The notes under the pieces: generated by a model
Told to the model about the DNA's origin: nothing
The model's input: only the letters and a program-made list of their open reading frames with translations
Databases searched by the model: none
Shown here: positions 47,888-55,771 of the stretch, piece by piece
Position numbering within the stretch: position 1 is the first letter of the stretch
Layout of the letters: each line of letters opens with the position of its first letter
NCBI GenBank assembly: GCA_041390025.1
Contig: JAWKQR010000030.1
Coordinates: 1-64,000 of the forward strand
Direction: 5' to 3'
DNA: 64,000 nucleotides
Source of the DNA: JBFFMO01 sp041390025
GTDB taxonomy: Bacteria > Myxococcota_A > Bradymonadia > Bradymonadales > Bradymonadaceae
Position numbers and translations under genes: made by a program

Positions 47888-49449
47888 TGAGAGCGATCGC
47901 TGACATCACACGGCGAGTTCTAAACGCCACGGAACGTCCGGCTCCAAAGCCCAAGGACAAACGAGGCATCGCTCTGCTCATGGTCATTGTCACCATCGCG
48001 CTGATCGCATCGACGGTGGTGGAGTATTCGTATCAAAACCGCGTGAATCTTGCGCTCGCGTCCAACGAGCGCGACCAGCTGAAGAGTTACTTCCTGGCAC
48101 GCTCGGCGGTGAATCTGTCCAAGTTGTTGCTTTCGTTTCAGTTTGCCCTGCAGAGCGAATCCCGGGAAACCGAAGACGACATGGGTCAATTGATCGGACG
48201 CGCCATGCGTCGCAGCAATTTCCAGATGTACCAGTACGTGGACTTGCTGCTCGGTCCTTTCAACTCCGGCAAGATCGAGAGCCCAATTGGCGGCATCAAT
48301 CTTAGCGACACCGGAGTGGAGGGGTTTGGCGATTTTACCGGTGAGATGGCGGCCCGAGTGGTCCCTGAGGACGGGAGAATCAACGTCAACAATTTCGCGA
48401 AACTGCAGGTCGATGAGGGAGATCTTGCGCAATTCTGCGCGATGGTGCTCGACCCACGTTACGACGAATTGTTCGAGAAAAAGGACGCGCTTGGCAATCT
48501 GATGGACCGTGCCAAAACGCTCCAGAACATCATGGATTTTGTGGACCCCGACGAATCGGGAATTGCGATTGGTAACGACTGCACGATCCAAGGAAACAGT
48601 GGTGATGAGCTTTCCGATTACGATCGTACGGACCAAAAAATTCGTCCCAGAAATGCGAAACTCATCGACGTGTCTGAGCTCTACCAGGTGCAGGGTGTTT
48701 CAGACCCATTCATGAACGAATTCAAGGATCAGCTCACGGTCTATCCGATCGGGAAACCCAACCTCAACGTCGCTCAGGCGCCCGTGTTTTATTCCGTGTT
48801 GTGCCAGAATTTGGCCATTGAGGGACAGAGTGCTGCGGGTGCAGGCATCCTTGCTTGCGCCACCAATCCCACGATCGGCGGACAAGTTCTTCTGTTGGCC
48901 CTGGCGCTCGACGGAATTCGCGCATTTTTCGAAAACCCGTTGTCGGTCTTGTTGGCCTACGTGGGCACCACTGAGAGCAAGCTCCTGCCCTCCGCGAAGA
49001 AGGGACAGCCCGTTGGTTTTCTCAGCGTCAGCCAGTTTCCGTCGTACATCGAAGACCTGAAACAAAATCCACAACTGATCGCACAATTCTTGGCGTACTC
49101 GCCGATGTATCAGCAAATCGTTTTGAGCAATCCAGCATTTGCGCTCGACCCAGTAAACCCTCAGATTCCTGCGTGGACAGTGGACTTCAATCGTTCGGGA
49201 CTGATGAAGTCTGTCACAACCACGACACCACGAATTTACCGAATCTTTGCGACCGGCAAATACGGTTCGACAGAGTCTACGATCGAAACGGTCGTCGATT
49301 TCGACCGAACCGTGCGACGACTTCCAAGCGAAAAGGCCTTGGAAGAAAACGAATCCGACCCCGAGGCCATCAAGGAATTGAAGGCCGCACGGCAAGAGCA
49401 ATTCAAAGAAATGCCCAAGGGGCGACACCTTTTTTGGCGCGAGTATTAA
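47887..49449 (+). CDS. gspK: Minor pseudopilin GspK (pseudopilus tip)
   Basis: A 520-residue tip pseudopilin, longer than the common 310-330 residues. The leader of about 27 residues ends KRG, and the helix is IALLMVIVTIALIASTVVEY, without Glu at +5, as is normal for GspK. The helical-domain entry motif VNLALASNERDQLKSYFLAR and the VVPEDGRINVN loop are present. A large extra region at about 270-450, partly hydrophobic (QVLLLALALDGIRAFFENPL), distinguishes it. gspL starts 1 base after the stop. Confidence 0.9.
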   Translation: MRAIADITRRVLNATERPAPKPKDKRGIALLMVIVTIALIASTVVEYSYQNRVNLALASNERDQLKSYFLARSAVNLSKLLLSFQFALQSESRETEDDMGQLIGRAMRRSNFQMYQYVDLLLGPFNSGKIESPIGGINLSDTGVEGFGDFTGEMAARVVPEDGRINVNNFAKLQVDEGDLAQFCAMVLDPRYDELFEKKDALGNLMDRAKTLQNIMDFVDPDESGIAIGNDCTIQGNSGDELSDYDRTDQKIRPRNAKLIDVSELYQVQGVSDPFMNEFKDQLTVYPIGKPNLNVAQAPVFYSVLCQNLAIEGQSAAGAGILACATNPTIGGQVLLLALALDGIRAFFENPLSVLLAYVGTTESKLLPSAKKGQPVGFLSVSQFPSYIEDLKQNPQLIAQFLAYSPMYQQIVLSNPAFALDPVNPQIPAWTVDFNRSGLMKSVTTTTPRIYRIFATGKYGSTESTIETVVDFDRTVRRLPSEKALEENESDPEAIKELKAARQEQFKEMPKGRHLFWREY

Positions 49450-49450
49450 G

Positions 49451-51037
49451 ATGGCCAAACGGCTCATAGCTCTCGATATCGGCTCTTGGTCCATCAAAGC
49501 GATGTACGCAGACACCAAGGATCCGACATTGAACGGGTGGGACAGCGAAATCGTTGTCCATCCCGAGATTTCCGCGGAGGTCGCCAACACAAACGTGGCG
49601 ACTCCTGACGCCGCACCGTCGGAGGACGAGGTCCCCATCGACATGGCGGAAGAACTGCTGCCATGGGCCCAGGCCACCAGCCGCCTGTTGGCCCGAATTG
49701 GGACGGGCGACGACACCACCGTGACCAATCTTCCGGGGACACATGCGGTGACGCTGCACATTGAGGTTCCTTTTGCCGAACGCGCGAAAGCGTCGAGCGT
49801 GCTGCCTCATCTCATGACGGACCGCTTGCCCGTGCCCATGAACGAAGTGGTGTGGGATTTCCAGATTCAAGCGCGCGACGCGGGGCACGAAGCGGTCGTC
49901 GGTTTCGCCCGCAAAACGGTCGTGCGTGAGTTCCTTGAGCAGATGGAGCGTGTCGCCACCTCGCCGGCCAAGCTGCTTGTACCCGAGAACGCGCTGGCAC
50001 TTCACCTTCGCACGTTGGGACCGGGAATCCATGCCGTGCTCGATATTGGGCACGAACACGCACGGATGGTTGTCGTCAACGGCGAGCGCATCGTCATGTC
50101 ACGCACGATCAAGGTCGCCGGCCGACAAATCACCGAGGCCGTGGCCAAGATGTTCCGCCTGCCCCTCGACGAAGCAGAACGCGTCAAACACCAATACGCG
50201 GCCGTTGTGAACGCCTCCGAGGCCCCCAATGACCAGATGCGCTTGATGAGCGACGCGGTCATCTCCGTGACCAAGAACCTGGTTCGTGAGGTGCGGCGAA
50301 GCCTCCAGGGCCTGTTTGCGAAAGAACGCGTCGAAGTCCCTACCCTTTTCATCACGGGCGGAACCGCGGCAATCAAAGGCATCGATCGGTATCTTGAGGG
50401 TGAACTCGGAGTGCCGGTCAAACGCCTGCGTCAAAGCGAACAGTCGGCGGTCGCGCTTGGGTTGATGGCCGCACACGACGAGAAAAACGCGGGCCGATTG
50501 CTCAACCTCCGACAAGGGGAGTTCGCGTATCGGGGCAAATCTGCGTACGTCCGACGGCAAGCCCTTTTGTTTGGCGTCGCGACGCTCATGGTTTTGTTGG
50601 CGTTGGGAACCGTGTTGCTTTTGCAGAAGAAGAGTTACGAGGCGCGCCGGGATGCCATGCGCCAAACCCTGCAAACACAAACGCAAGCCATTTTTGGCCA
50701 GAAGTTGACCAAGAAGAGAGACATTGAACGTTTGGCGGCTGGCGACGAAGGTGAGGTCGCCTCGTTTGTCCCCAAGGTCAGCGCCTATGAACTGATGCAT
50801 ATGGTGACCTCCAAGGTCTCACCAGACATTGAACTGAAGCTCGACCGTTTTGAGGTCGATATCGACCGAAAGGTGATTCAGATCATGGGTGAAACCTCGG
50901 ATGCACAGGCCGTGGACCGTATCGTGTCGGACTTGGAAACGATCGAGTGTTTGAAGTCCATTAAGAAGGACAAACTCAAGGTTAAGACCGACGGAAAAGC
51001 CGAATTCGAGCTGCAAATCGCAACGGAGTGCTCGTGA
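49451..51037 (+). CDS. gspL: Type II secretion protein GspL (PilM-like plus membrane and PilN-like parts)
   Basis: A 528-residue protein. The cytoplasmic part (about 1-355) has an actin-like PilM fold (RLIALDIGSWSIKAMYADTK, LDIGHEHARMVVVNGER, TLFITGGTAAIKGIDRYL). One membrane helix lies near 372-392 (ALLFGVATLMVLLALGTVLL), followed by a periplasmic ferredoxin-like part (ELMHMVTSKVSPDIELKLDR). It links GspE to the inner-membrane platform. GspE and GspM are encoded in the same operon. Its TGA overlaps the GTG start of gspM. Confidence 0.93.
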   Translation: MAKRLIALDIGSWSIKAMYADTKDPTLNGWDSEIVVHPEISAEVANTNVATPDAAPSEDEVPIDMAEELLPWAQATSRLLARIGTGDDTTVTNLPGTHAVTLHIEVPFAERAKASSVLPHLMTDRLPVPMNEVVWDFQIQARDAGHEAVVGFARKTVVREFLEQMERVATSPAKLLVPENALALHLRTLGPGIHAVLDIGHEHARMVVVNGERIVMSRTIKVAGRQITEAVAKMFRLPLDEAERVKHQYAAVVNASEAPNDQMRLMSDAVISVTKNLVREVRRSLQGLFAKERVEVPTLFITGGTAAIKGIDRYLEGELGVPVKRLRQSEQSAVALGLMAAHDEKNAGRLLNLRQGEFAYRGKSAYVRRQALLFGVATLMVLLALGTVLLLQKKSYEARRDAMRQTLQTQTQAIFGQKLTKKRDIERLAAGDEGEVASFVPKVSAYELMHMVTSKVSPDIELKLDRFEVDIDRKVIQIMGETSDAQAVDRIVSDLETIECLKSIKKDKLKVKTDGKAEFELQIATECS

Positions 51038-51642
51038 AAACCTCGCCTAAACTCGCGGCAAACGCCAAAGGATCTTTTTGGACGAATCGCACGGCTTCCG
51101 AGCGACGCTACATCATCGCGCTCGGCGTGACGTTCGCTGTGCTCGCCGTCGCTGTGTCCGTCCTGCAGTTTCGCGCAAGCATGGATTCCATCGACGAAGA
51201 GGCAAACAACTACAAGTCCGCGCTGGATTATCTGGCCGTGGCAGGCCCGGAGTTTGTCAGTCGCAAGGCGAGCAAAACAGAAAAGAAGAGTCACAAAAAG
51301 ATCGATGAAGAAACGCTCGCGACCAACAATCTCAAATTGACGAGTTTTGTTGCTGAGCACGCAGCGGCTGCACAGATCACCGTGACCAGCTACGACGAAA
51401 GCTCGTTGCCGTTCGGGGGTTCTGGCAAAAAGGACGACGGTCCGATCATTTTGGAGAAACAATTACGCGTCGAGATTCGTGACGCGGAAATGACCAAGTT
51501 GCTAGACCTACTCGACCGAATTGAAAAATCACCTGAGCCAGTCTTCATCAAGCGACTCGATGTCCGCGATCAAAAGAAGCCTGGGGAGATTCGTGCCGTG
51601 GTCACGGTCTCGACCTTCGTTAAGAAAGAAAAGGCCACCTGA
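51034..51642 (+). CDS. gspM: Type II secretion protein GspM
   Basis: A 202-residue bitopic protein. I chose GTG 51034 because it overlaps the gspL stop as GTGA and has GGAG five bases upstream; GTG 51028 is also in frame. One helix lies near 27-45 (YIIALGVTFAVLAVAVSVLQ) after a basic cytoplasmic N-terminus. The periplasmic part has a Lys-rich coil and a ferredoxin-like end (RVEIRDAEMTKLLDLLDRIE, VFIKRLDVRDQ). It follows gspL, as is usual. Confidence 0.9.
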   Translation: MKTSPKLAANAKGSFWTNRTASERRYIIALGVTFAVLAVAVSVLQFRASMDSIDEEANNYKSALDYLAVAGPEFVSRKASKTEKKSHKKIDEETLATNNLKLTSFVAEHAAAAQITVTSYDESSLPFGGSGKKDDGPIILEKQLRVEIRDAEMTKLLDLLDRIEKSPEPVFIKRLDVRDQKKPGEIRAVVTVSTFVKKEKAT

Positions 51643-52664
51643 TGCTTGCTTGGCTCGACAAACCCTTCATTCGTTTCGCGTCATTTTTCCTGGCGGGGCT
51701 GCTCGCCTTCGCGATTTCGGTGATCGTCGGATTTCCAGACGACCAGATTCGCGAAATCGCGACGGTTCAGGCGGAAAAGGCACTCGGGCCCAAATACAAG
51801 GTCCGTATCGACGAGCTCGATTTTTGGTGGTTTCCTGGGTTGAGCCTCAAGGGCGTGCAGATCGAAGAGCGCAAGGTCCAAGAGATCCCTGAAGACCCCG
51901 ATATCCCTGTCGACCTTCCGATGAAGGTCAGAATTGAGCGCGTGAGCGCGCGTCTGGCCCCGTTGAGTAGCTTGTTGAATCTCGCTCCTACGGTGTCCTT
52001 TGAAATCGACGTCGAAGGCGGCACCATCGATGGAACCGTGGCCATCGGCAAAGAGATTGCGATCGATGCGGATTTTTCGGAGCTCGACCTACGAGCAACC
52101 CCGTCGATTGCCGCATTCACGGGCATGCCCTTCTTCGGAACGCTCTCGGGTGAGGTGCAATGGACGTTGGACTCCAAAATGCAGCCCAAGGGCGGTTATC
52201 TGAAGTTTTCGGGATCGCAGCTCACGATCGGCCCTGCAACCATCATGACGGATAAATTTCCGCCAATGACGTATTTTGAGATTCCCCAGACGAACTTCGG
52301 CACGCTCGCCGTCGACATGGCGATGTCCGGCGACGGCAAGTCAAACAAACTGCAGATCAAAAAGCTCGAATCAAGCGGTCGTGACATTCGATTGGAAGCT
52401 TGGGGAGACATCGCGACCTCCGGACGCGCTGCGCGGTCGAGGCCCGACGTGAAGATGCGCCTGCAGCTCGACGACCAGTTTGTGAAGAAGAACAACATTG
52501 CGCCGCTGCTCAACGTCAATGAATTCCGCAAAGGTAAGGCCCGAGATTGGTACGGATTTACACTCGGTGGAACCTTTGACCGAATTCAGTTCAAGGGATC
52601 TGCGGCCGCAGCCGCCGGCCCAAGCAAGGCGCCCGAACCAAAGAAGGCCCCGGAAGAAAACTAG
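51642..52664 (+). CDS. gspN: Type II secretion protein GspN (AsmA-like)
   Basis: A 340-residue protein with one N-terminal helix (about 12-32, SFFLAGLLAFAISVIVGFP) and a large periplasmic beta-rich part (YKVRIDELDFWWFPGLSLKG, VSARLAPLSSLLNLAPTVSF, GGTIDGTVAIG), the AsmA-like fold of GspN. The C-terminal LNVNEFRKGKARDWYGFTLG and the Ala/Pro/Lys-rich tail are seen. It is the last gene of the operon. Its stop overlaps the end of the convergent epmA-like gene by 4 bases. Confidence 0.92.
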   Translation: MLAWLDKPFIRFASFFLAGLLAFAISVIVGFPDDQIREIATVQAEKALGPKYKVRIDELDFWWFPGLSLKGVQIEERKVQEIPEDPDIPVDLPMKVRIERVSARLAPLSSLLNLAPTVSFEIDVEGGTIDGTVAIGKEIAIDADFSELDLRATPSIAAFTGMPFFGTLSGEVQWTLDSKMQPKGGYLKFSGSQLTIGPATIMTDKFPPMTYFEIPQTNFGTLAVDMAMSGDGKSNKLQIKKLESSGRDIRLEAWGDIATSGRAARSRPDVKMRLQLDDQFVKKNNIAPLLNVNEFRKGKARDWYGFTLGGTFDRIQFKGSAAAAAGPSKAPEPKKAPEEN

Positions 52665-53833
52665 AACCTCTGCGCTCCCCACCAAAACGGCAAAACATCA
52701 CGGATCGCTCGCGTTTCAAGGCGAAGCATTAGCAGGCGGTCTAGGCCAACGGCCACGCCCGACGACTCGGGCAACCCCCACTCCATCGCCCTCAAGAAAG
52801 CTTCCGGCATCGGTTCGTAACCAAGCCCGCGGGCAGACCGATAGTCCATGTCAGCCTGAAAACGCGTGCGTTGCTCGGTCGGGTCTGTCAGTTCCTCGAA
52901 TCCGTTGCAGATCTCGATCCCTTCCACATAAAGCTCAAATCGCAGCGCTACGTCTGCGTTGTTTGGGTCGCGGCGAGCGAGGACGGCCAATTGAGCAGGC
53001 CAGTGGGTGACGAATGTCGGTGGTTGGCCGCTAAGGTAGGGATCGATGCACGTGACCATCAACTCAAAAAACATCTCCTCCCACCCGTCGGTTGCCCGGG
53101 GGGTAAAGAGTCCACGCGCGGAGATCTCTCGCGCCAGCGCATCTGCGCTCGTGCACGCTTGCAAGTCAAAGCCGCACGACGACATCACGACGTCTGCCAT
53201 CGTACGACGTTCAAAAACGACCTCGCTCAAGCGCGGCACGCACAAACGAACGAGCGCCTCGACGTCGTCGATGACCATTTCGACCGGTTGCCAGGCCCGA
53301 TAGAACTCCAAGATGGAAAACTCGGGGTTGTGAAGCGGCGTGATCTCGTCACCCCGAAACGCTTTGCATATCTGAAAGATGCGCTCGCAACCGTGCGACA
53401 ATAGCCGCTTCATCGCGAACTCCGGCGACGTTTGAAGTCTGGATTCCCCGCATTGGACGGTCTCAAGGTAGGGATCTGTCCCCGCCGCCATGACCCGTAC
53501 CGGTGTCTCGACCTCAAGGAAATCATGCCGTTCGAAGTACCCACGCAGCTCACGATACATTGCAGCCCGCGCGCGTAACGCCGCGCCAAGTGGAATGCCG
53601 GTGTGCGTCTCGTCGCGGGCAGTCGGTGTGTGCACGACCGTGAGGCCCTCAACCCGAAGACGTTCGCCATCGTACTCTCCCGACACCTTGACGAGCGTGC
53701 CTTCGGGGAGGTCGACGCCGCTCAACGCAACCGCCGTGTCAGCGTTGACCAAGAGGCACTGACCGTTTGAGGTCGCAATCCGCCCCGCGGTGCAGCAACG
53801 CCCCGGCTTCAGTTTGTGCAGTGAATCAATCAT
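52661..53833 (-). CDS. epmA: EF-P lysine ligase EpmA-like (class II lysyl-tRNA-synthetase-like), N-terminally extended
   Basis: EpmA attaches beta-lysine to elongation factor P. The class II core is clear: motif 2 in RIFQICKAFRGDE with HNPEFSILEFYRA, SPEFAMKRLLSHGCE upstream, and motif 3 GVAVGLDRLLML near the end. Seen also is FELYVEGIEICNGFEELTDP for the lysine site. The protein has 390 residues, about 65 more than E. coli EpmA. The extra N-terminus (about 1-75, GRIATSNGQCLLVNADTAVA, VKVSGEYDGERLRVEGLTV) looks like an OB-fold-like beta domain but is not the tRNA-anticodon type of LysS. The core fits EpmA better than LysS (no full anticodon domain). EF-P is not in the window. Confidence 0.85.
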   Translation of the reverse strand: MIDSLHKLKPGRCCTAGRIATSNGQCLLVNADTAVALSGVDLPEGTLVKVSGEYDGERLRVEGLTVVHTPTARDETHTGIPLGAALRARAAMYRELRGYFERHDFLEVETPVRVMAAGTDPYLETVQCGESRLQTSPEFAMKRLLSHGCERIFQICKAFRGDEITPLHNPEFSILEFYRAWQPVEMVIDDVEALVRLCVPRLSEVVFERRTMADVVMSSCGFDLQACTSADALAREISARGLFTPRATDGWEEMFFELMVTCIDPYLSGQPPTFVTHWPAQLAVLARRDPNNADVALRFELYVEGIEICNGFEELTDPTEQRTRFQADMDYRSARGLGYEPMPEAFLRAMEWGLPESSGVAVGLDRLLMLRLETRAIRDVLPFWWGAQRF

Positions 53834-53900
53834 GGGTCATGGATGCATCGTGTGGGACAAGATGATACAACCAAGCCAGCGATTTACGAACGGAGGAGCC

Positions 53901-54332
53901 ATGAAATCGTTGAAGTGGATGATTGTCGCTGCAGCGTTGGCGTTTGGTGCTGGTTGCGGGGAAGATTTGCTAAACAACGGACCCGAAATCGTGTCCATGT
54001 CGATATCGCCTGACTCCGTGCCGGCAACCTCGACGGGCATGACCGACCAGTTCGTGACCGTGACGTTGACCGTCGCCGGATTCAACGACCCCATCAACGT
54101 CGACGGAACGCGTGTATTCATCGAAGCAAACAATGTGGATGGCGTGTACCAGTCGTCCGCGCTCGTAGGAGACACCATTACACTGTCGACCATCGCCACG
54201 AGTTGGTTTCAAGGTTTGACAGAGGGCGAATACAGCCTAGGAGCCGAAGTTGTCACGGTCGATGGCGACAACGGCGAACCCACCGAAAAAGTGAGCCAGA
54301 TTGGTCTAGCGACGATTACCATCACGCCATGA
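53901..54332 (+). CDS. Lipoprotein of unknown function
   Basis: A 143-residue lipoprotein from ATG 53901, which has GGAGG upstream. The signal has lipobox FGAGC (Cys19). The mature part is beta-rich with Ig-like character (IVSMSISPDSVPATSTGMTD, FVTVTLTVAGFNDPI, AEVVTVDGDNG). It is divergent from epmA. Its stop overlaps the next start as ATGA, so it leads the envelope module. Confidence 0.8.
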   Translation: MKSLKWMIVAAALAFGAGCGEDLLNNGPEIVSMSISPDSVPATSTGMTDQFVTVTLTVAGFNDPINVDGTRVFIEANNVDGVYQSSALVGDTITLSTIATSWFQGLTEGEYSLGAEVVTVDGDNGEPTEKVSQIGLATITITP

Positions 54333-54757
54333 TTCCTAAGGACACCAGACGGACCGAGAATTCTCTGGTGGGCGTCATGCAAACGCTCACCGAGGACGTC
54401 GTGTCGCTGTTTCGCGAGCACCTGACGCTTTTCCGCGTCGAACTCAAGCGAGACACCGCCATCGCCGCAAGGTACGCGTTCGCTCTGGCATTTTTTGCGA
54501 TAATTTCCCTGTTAGGATTTGCGCTGCTCAACCTCGCCGCGATCTTGTTCGCTGGTTGGGCGTTTGGGCTTTTGGGAATGGCGGTGAGCGCATCGGTCTT
54601 GTGTGGCATTCATTTAGGTTTTGGGTTGCGCGCGTTCGCGATTGTTGCGCGACGAATTCAAGAGGATGAACTCGGTCCAAGATTGGCCGGAAACGAATTG
54701 GAACGGAGTCGACAGTGGGCGACCAAGCAAGTACCGAACTCTCAACACACGTCGTGA
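54329..54757 (+). CDS. YqjE-like (phage holin superfamily III / DUF1469) membrane protein
   Basis: A 142-residue protein from ATG 54329. A helical N-terminus (SLVGVMQTLTEDVVSLFREH, LTLFRVELKRDTAIAARYAF) leads to two hydrophobic helices near 48-68 and 75-97 (LLNLAAILFAGWAFGLLGMA). This is the layout of the holin-like YqjE proteins that go with YqjD/ElaB and DUF3618. It is the first of four small envelope genes and overlaps both neighbours. Confidence 0.8.
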   Translation: MIPKDTRRTENSLVGVMQTLTEDVVSLFREHLTLFRVELKRDTAIAARYAFALAFFAIISLLGFALLNLAAILFAGWAFGLLGMAVSASVLCGIHLGFGLRAFAIVARRIQEDELGPRLAGNELERSRQWATKQVPNSQHTS

Positions 54758-54951
54758 ATCAGGACTACGGTTCTGAAGTTGAAGCCATTCAGGCGCGCAT
54801 TCATGCGACGCGAGAGCGCATCGAGGCTCAGTTGGAGACGCTTGAGGATGAGGTCTCGCGAAGATTCGACGGTAGAGCTTGGATTCGCGCCAACCCCGCG
54901 AAAGCCGTCGGTTTAGGACTCGCCCTTGGATTGTATTTTGGATTGAAGTGA
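54715..54951 (+). CDS. DUF3618 family protein
   Basis: A 78-residue protein. IQARIHATRERIEAQLETLE (about 26-45) is the DUF3618 signature helix. It is followed by WIRANPAKAVGLGLALGLYF, a short C-terminal membrane segment. GTG 54715 lies inside the previous gene, with GGAG upstream. Such proteins accompany YqjE-like holins and appear to act in envelope stress. Confidence 0.8.
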   Translation: MGDQASTELSTHVVNQDYGSEVEAIQARIHATRERIEAQLETLEDEVSRRFDGRAWIRANPAKAVGLGLALGLYFGLK

Positions 54952-54964
54952 AACGGAGCAACCA

Positions 54965-55183
54965 ATGACCGACAGCACAGAAAAATCGGCGAAGAGTCCA
55001 GCGAGCCTCGTTGAAGGCTACCACGAGATCGAGGAGCGTTATCGTGACCTGCGCGACCAAGCCTACAATCTGAATCAAAAAGCCATGCAGGTCGTGGAGG
55101 AGCACCCTGTCGCGTGCGTCGCGGGGGCATTCGCTGTTGGCTACCTCATTGGCAAACTCGCAAAACGCCGTTGGCTACTCTAG
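54965..55183 (+). CDS. ElaB/YqjD-like (DUF883-like) tail-anchored protein
   Basis: A 72-residue protein. A charged helix (GYHEIEERYRDLRDQAYNLN) is followed by VVEEHPVACVAGAFAVGYLI and GKLAKRRWLL, a C-terminal membrane helix. ElaB and YqjD are inner-membrane proteins that can bind ribosomes in stationary phase. The gene has CGGAG before its ATG and is third in the module. Confidence 0.78.
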   Translation: MTDSTEKSAKSPASLVEGYHEIEERYRDLRDQAYNLNQKAMQVVEEHPVACVAGAFAVGYLIGKLAKRRWLL

Positions 55184-55190
55184 GAGACAC

Positions 55191-55427
55191 ATGAACCCGA
55201 ACACACCACAGTGGGACGCGCAGAGTGTCACGCAGGTCATTAAAGACCATCCCTACCTTGCCATGGGGGTGGCGGCGGCGGCCGGCTACCTCGTGGCGGG
55301 GGGCCTTCCCACCCCATTTACACGACGTATTGTGCGGATCGGGATGCGGGCCCTTTTTGTACCCTTGGCAGCATCACAACTCAAAAGCCTGACCGCGCCG
55401 GCTGAACTACTTTCGGAAGAATCATGA
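55191..55427 (+). CDS. Small membrane protein of the envelope-stress module
   Basis: A 78-residue protein from ATG 55191 with AGGAG upstream. VTQVIKDHPYLAMGVAAAAG, with YLVAGGLPTPF, resembles the DxPxxAxGxAAxAGYLVG hydrophobic hairpin of ElaB relatives. A second hydrophobic helix lies near residue 47. The next gene starts 14 bases after its stop. Confidence 0.7.
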   Translation: MNPNTPQWDAQSVTQVIKDHPYLAMGVAAAAGYLVAGGLPTPFTRRIVRIGMRALFVPLAASQLKSLTAPAELLSEES

Positions 55428-55441
55428 ACAGGAGAGATCAA

Positions 55442-55771
55442 ATGGATTGGAAAAAAGCACTCGAACAAGCGCAGCGCTCCATGACCAGCACCTACGACTC
55501 AGGCGTAGATGCAGTTTTAGACCGGCTGGGCCTCGAACCGCGAAAGTCCACGATGGAGATCATGCTACCCGCGCTTGGTGTGTTTGGCGCGGGCATCGCG
55601 GTAGGCGCAGTACTTGGCGTACTGTTCGCCCCCAAACGCGGTGAGGAACTGCGAAACGACATCCGCCATCGCATCTCGGACATTCGAGATCGCGGCGCCG
55701 AACAGTTCGAAGAAGCCCGCGCCCGCGGTGAACAACTCATCGACACCGCGCGTGAGAAAGTCGACGCCTAA
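55442..55771 (+). CDS. YtxH-domain protein
   Basis: A 109-residue protein from ATG 55442, chosen because AGGAGA lies six bases upstream; ATG 55424 is also in frame. PALGVFGAGIAVGAVLGVLF followed by APKRGEELRNDIRHRI is the YtxH signature: a membrane hairpin and an amphipathic helix. The C-terminal helix is charged. It is the last gene of the module. Its stop overlaps the end of the convergent kinase gene by 4 bases. Confidence 0.85.
   Translation: MDWKKALEQAQRSMTSTYDSGVDAVLDRLGLEPRKSTMEIMLPALGVFGAGIAVGAVLGVLFAPKRGEELRNDIRHRISDIRDRGAEQFEEARARGEQLIDTAREKVDA

Noticed and set aside
53790..53900. An earlier TTG or ATG start for the lipoprotein at 53901
   Set aside because: The GGAGG site and lipobox signal fix the start at 53901; the upstream frame overlaps the divergent epmA start.
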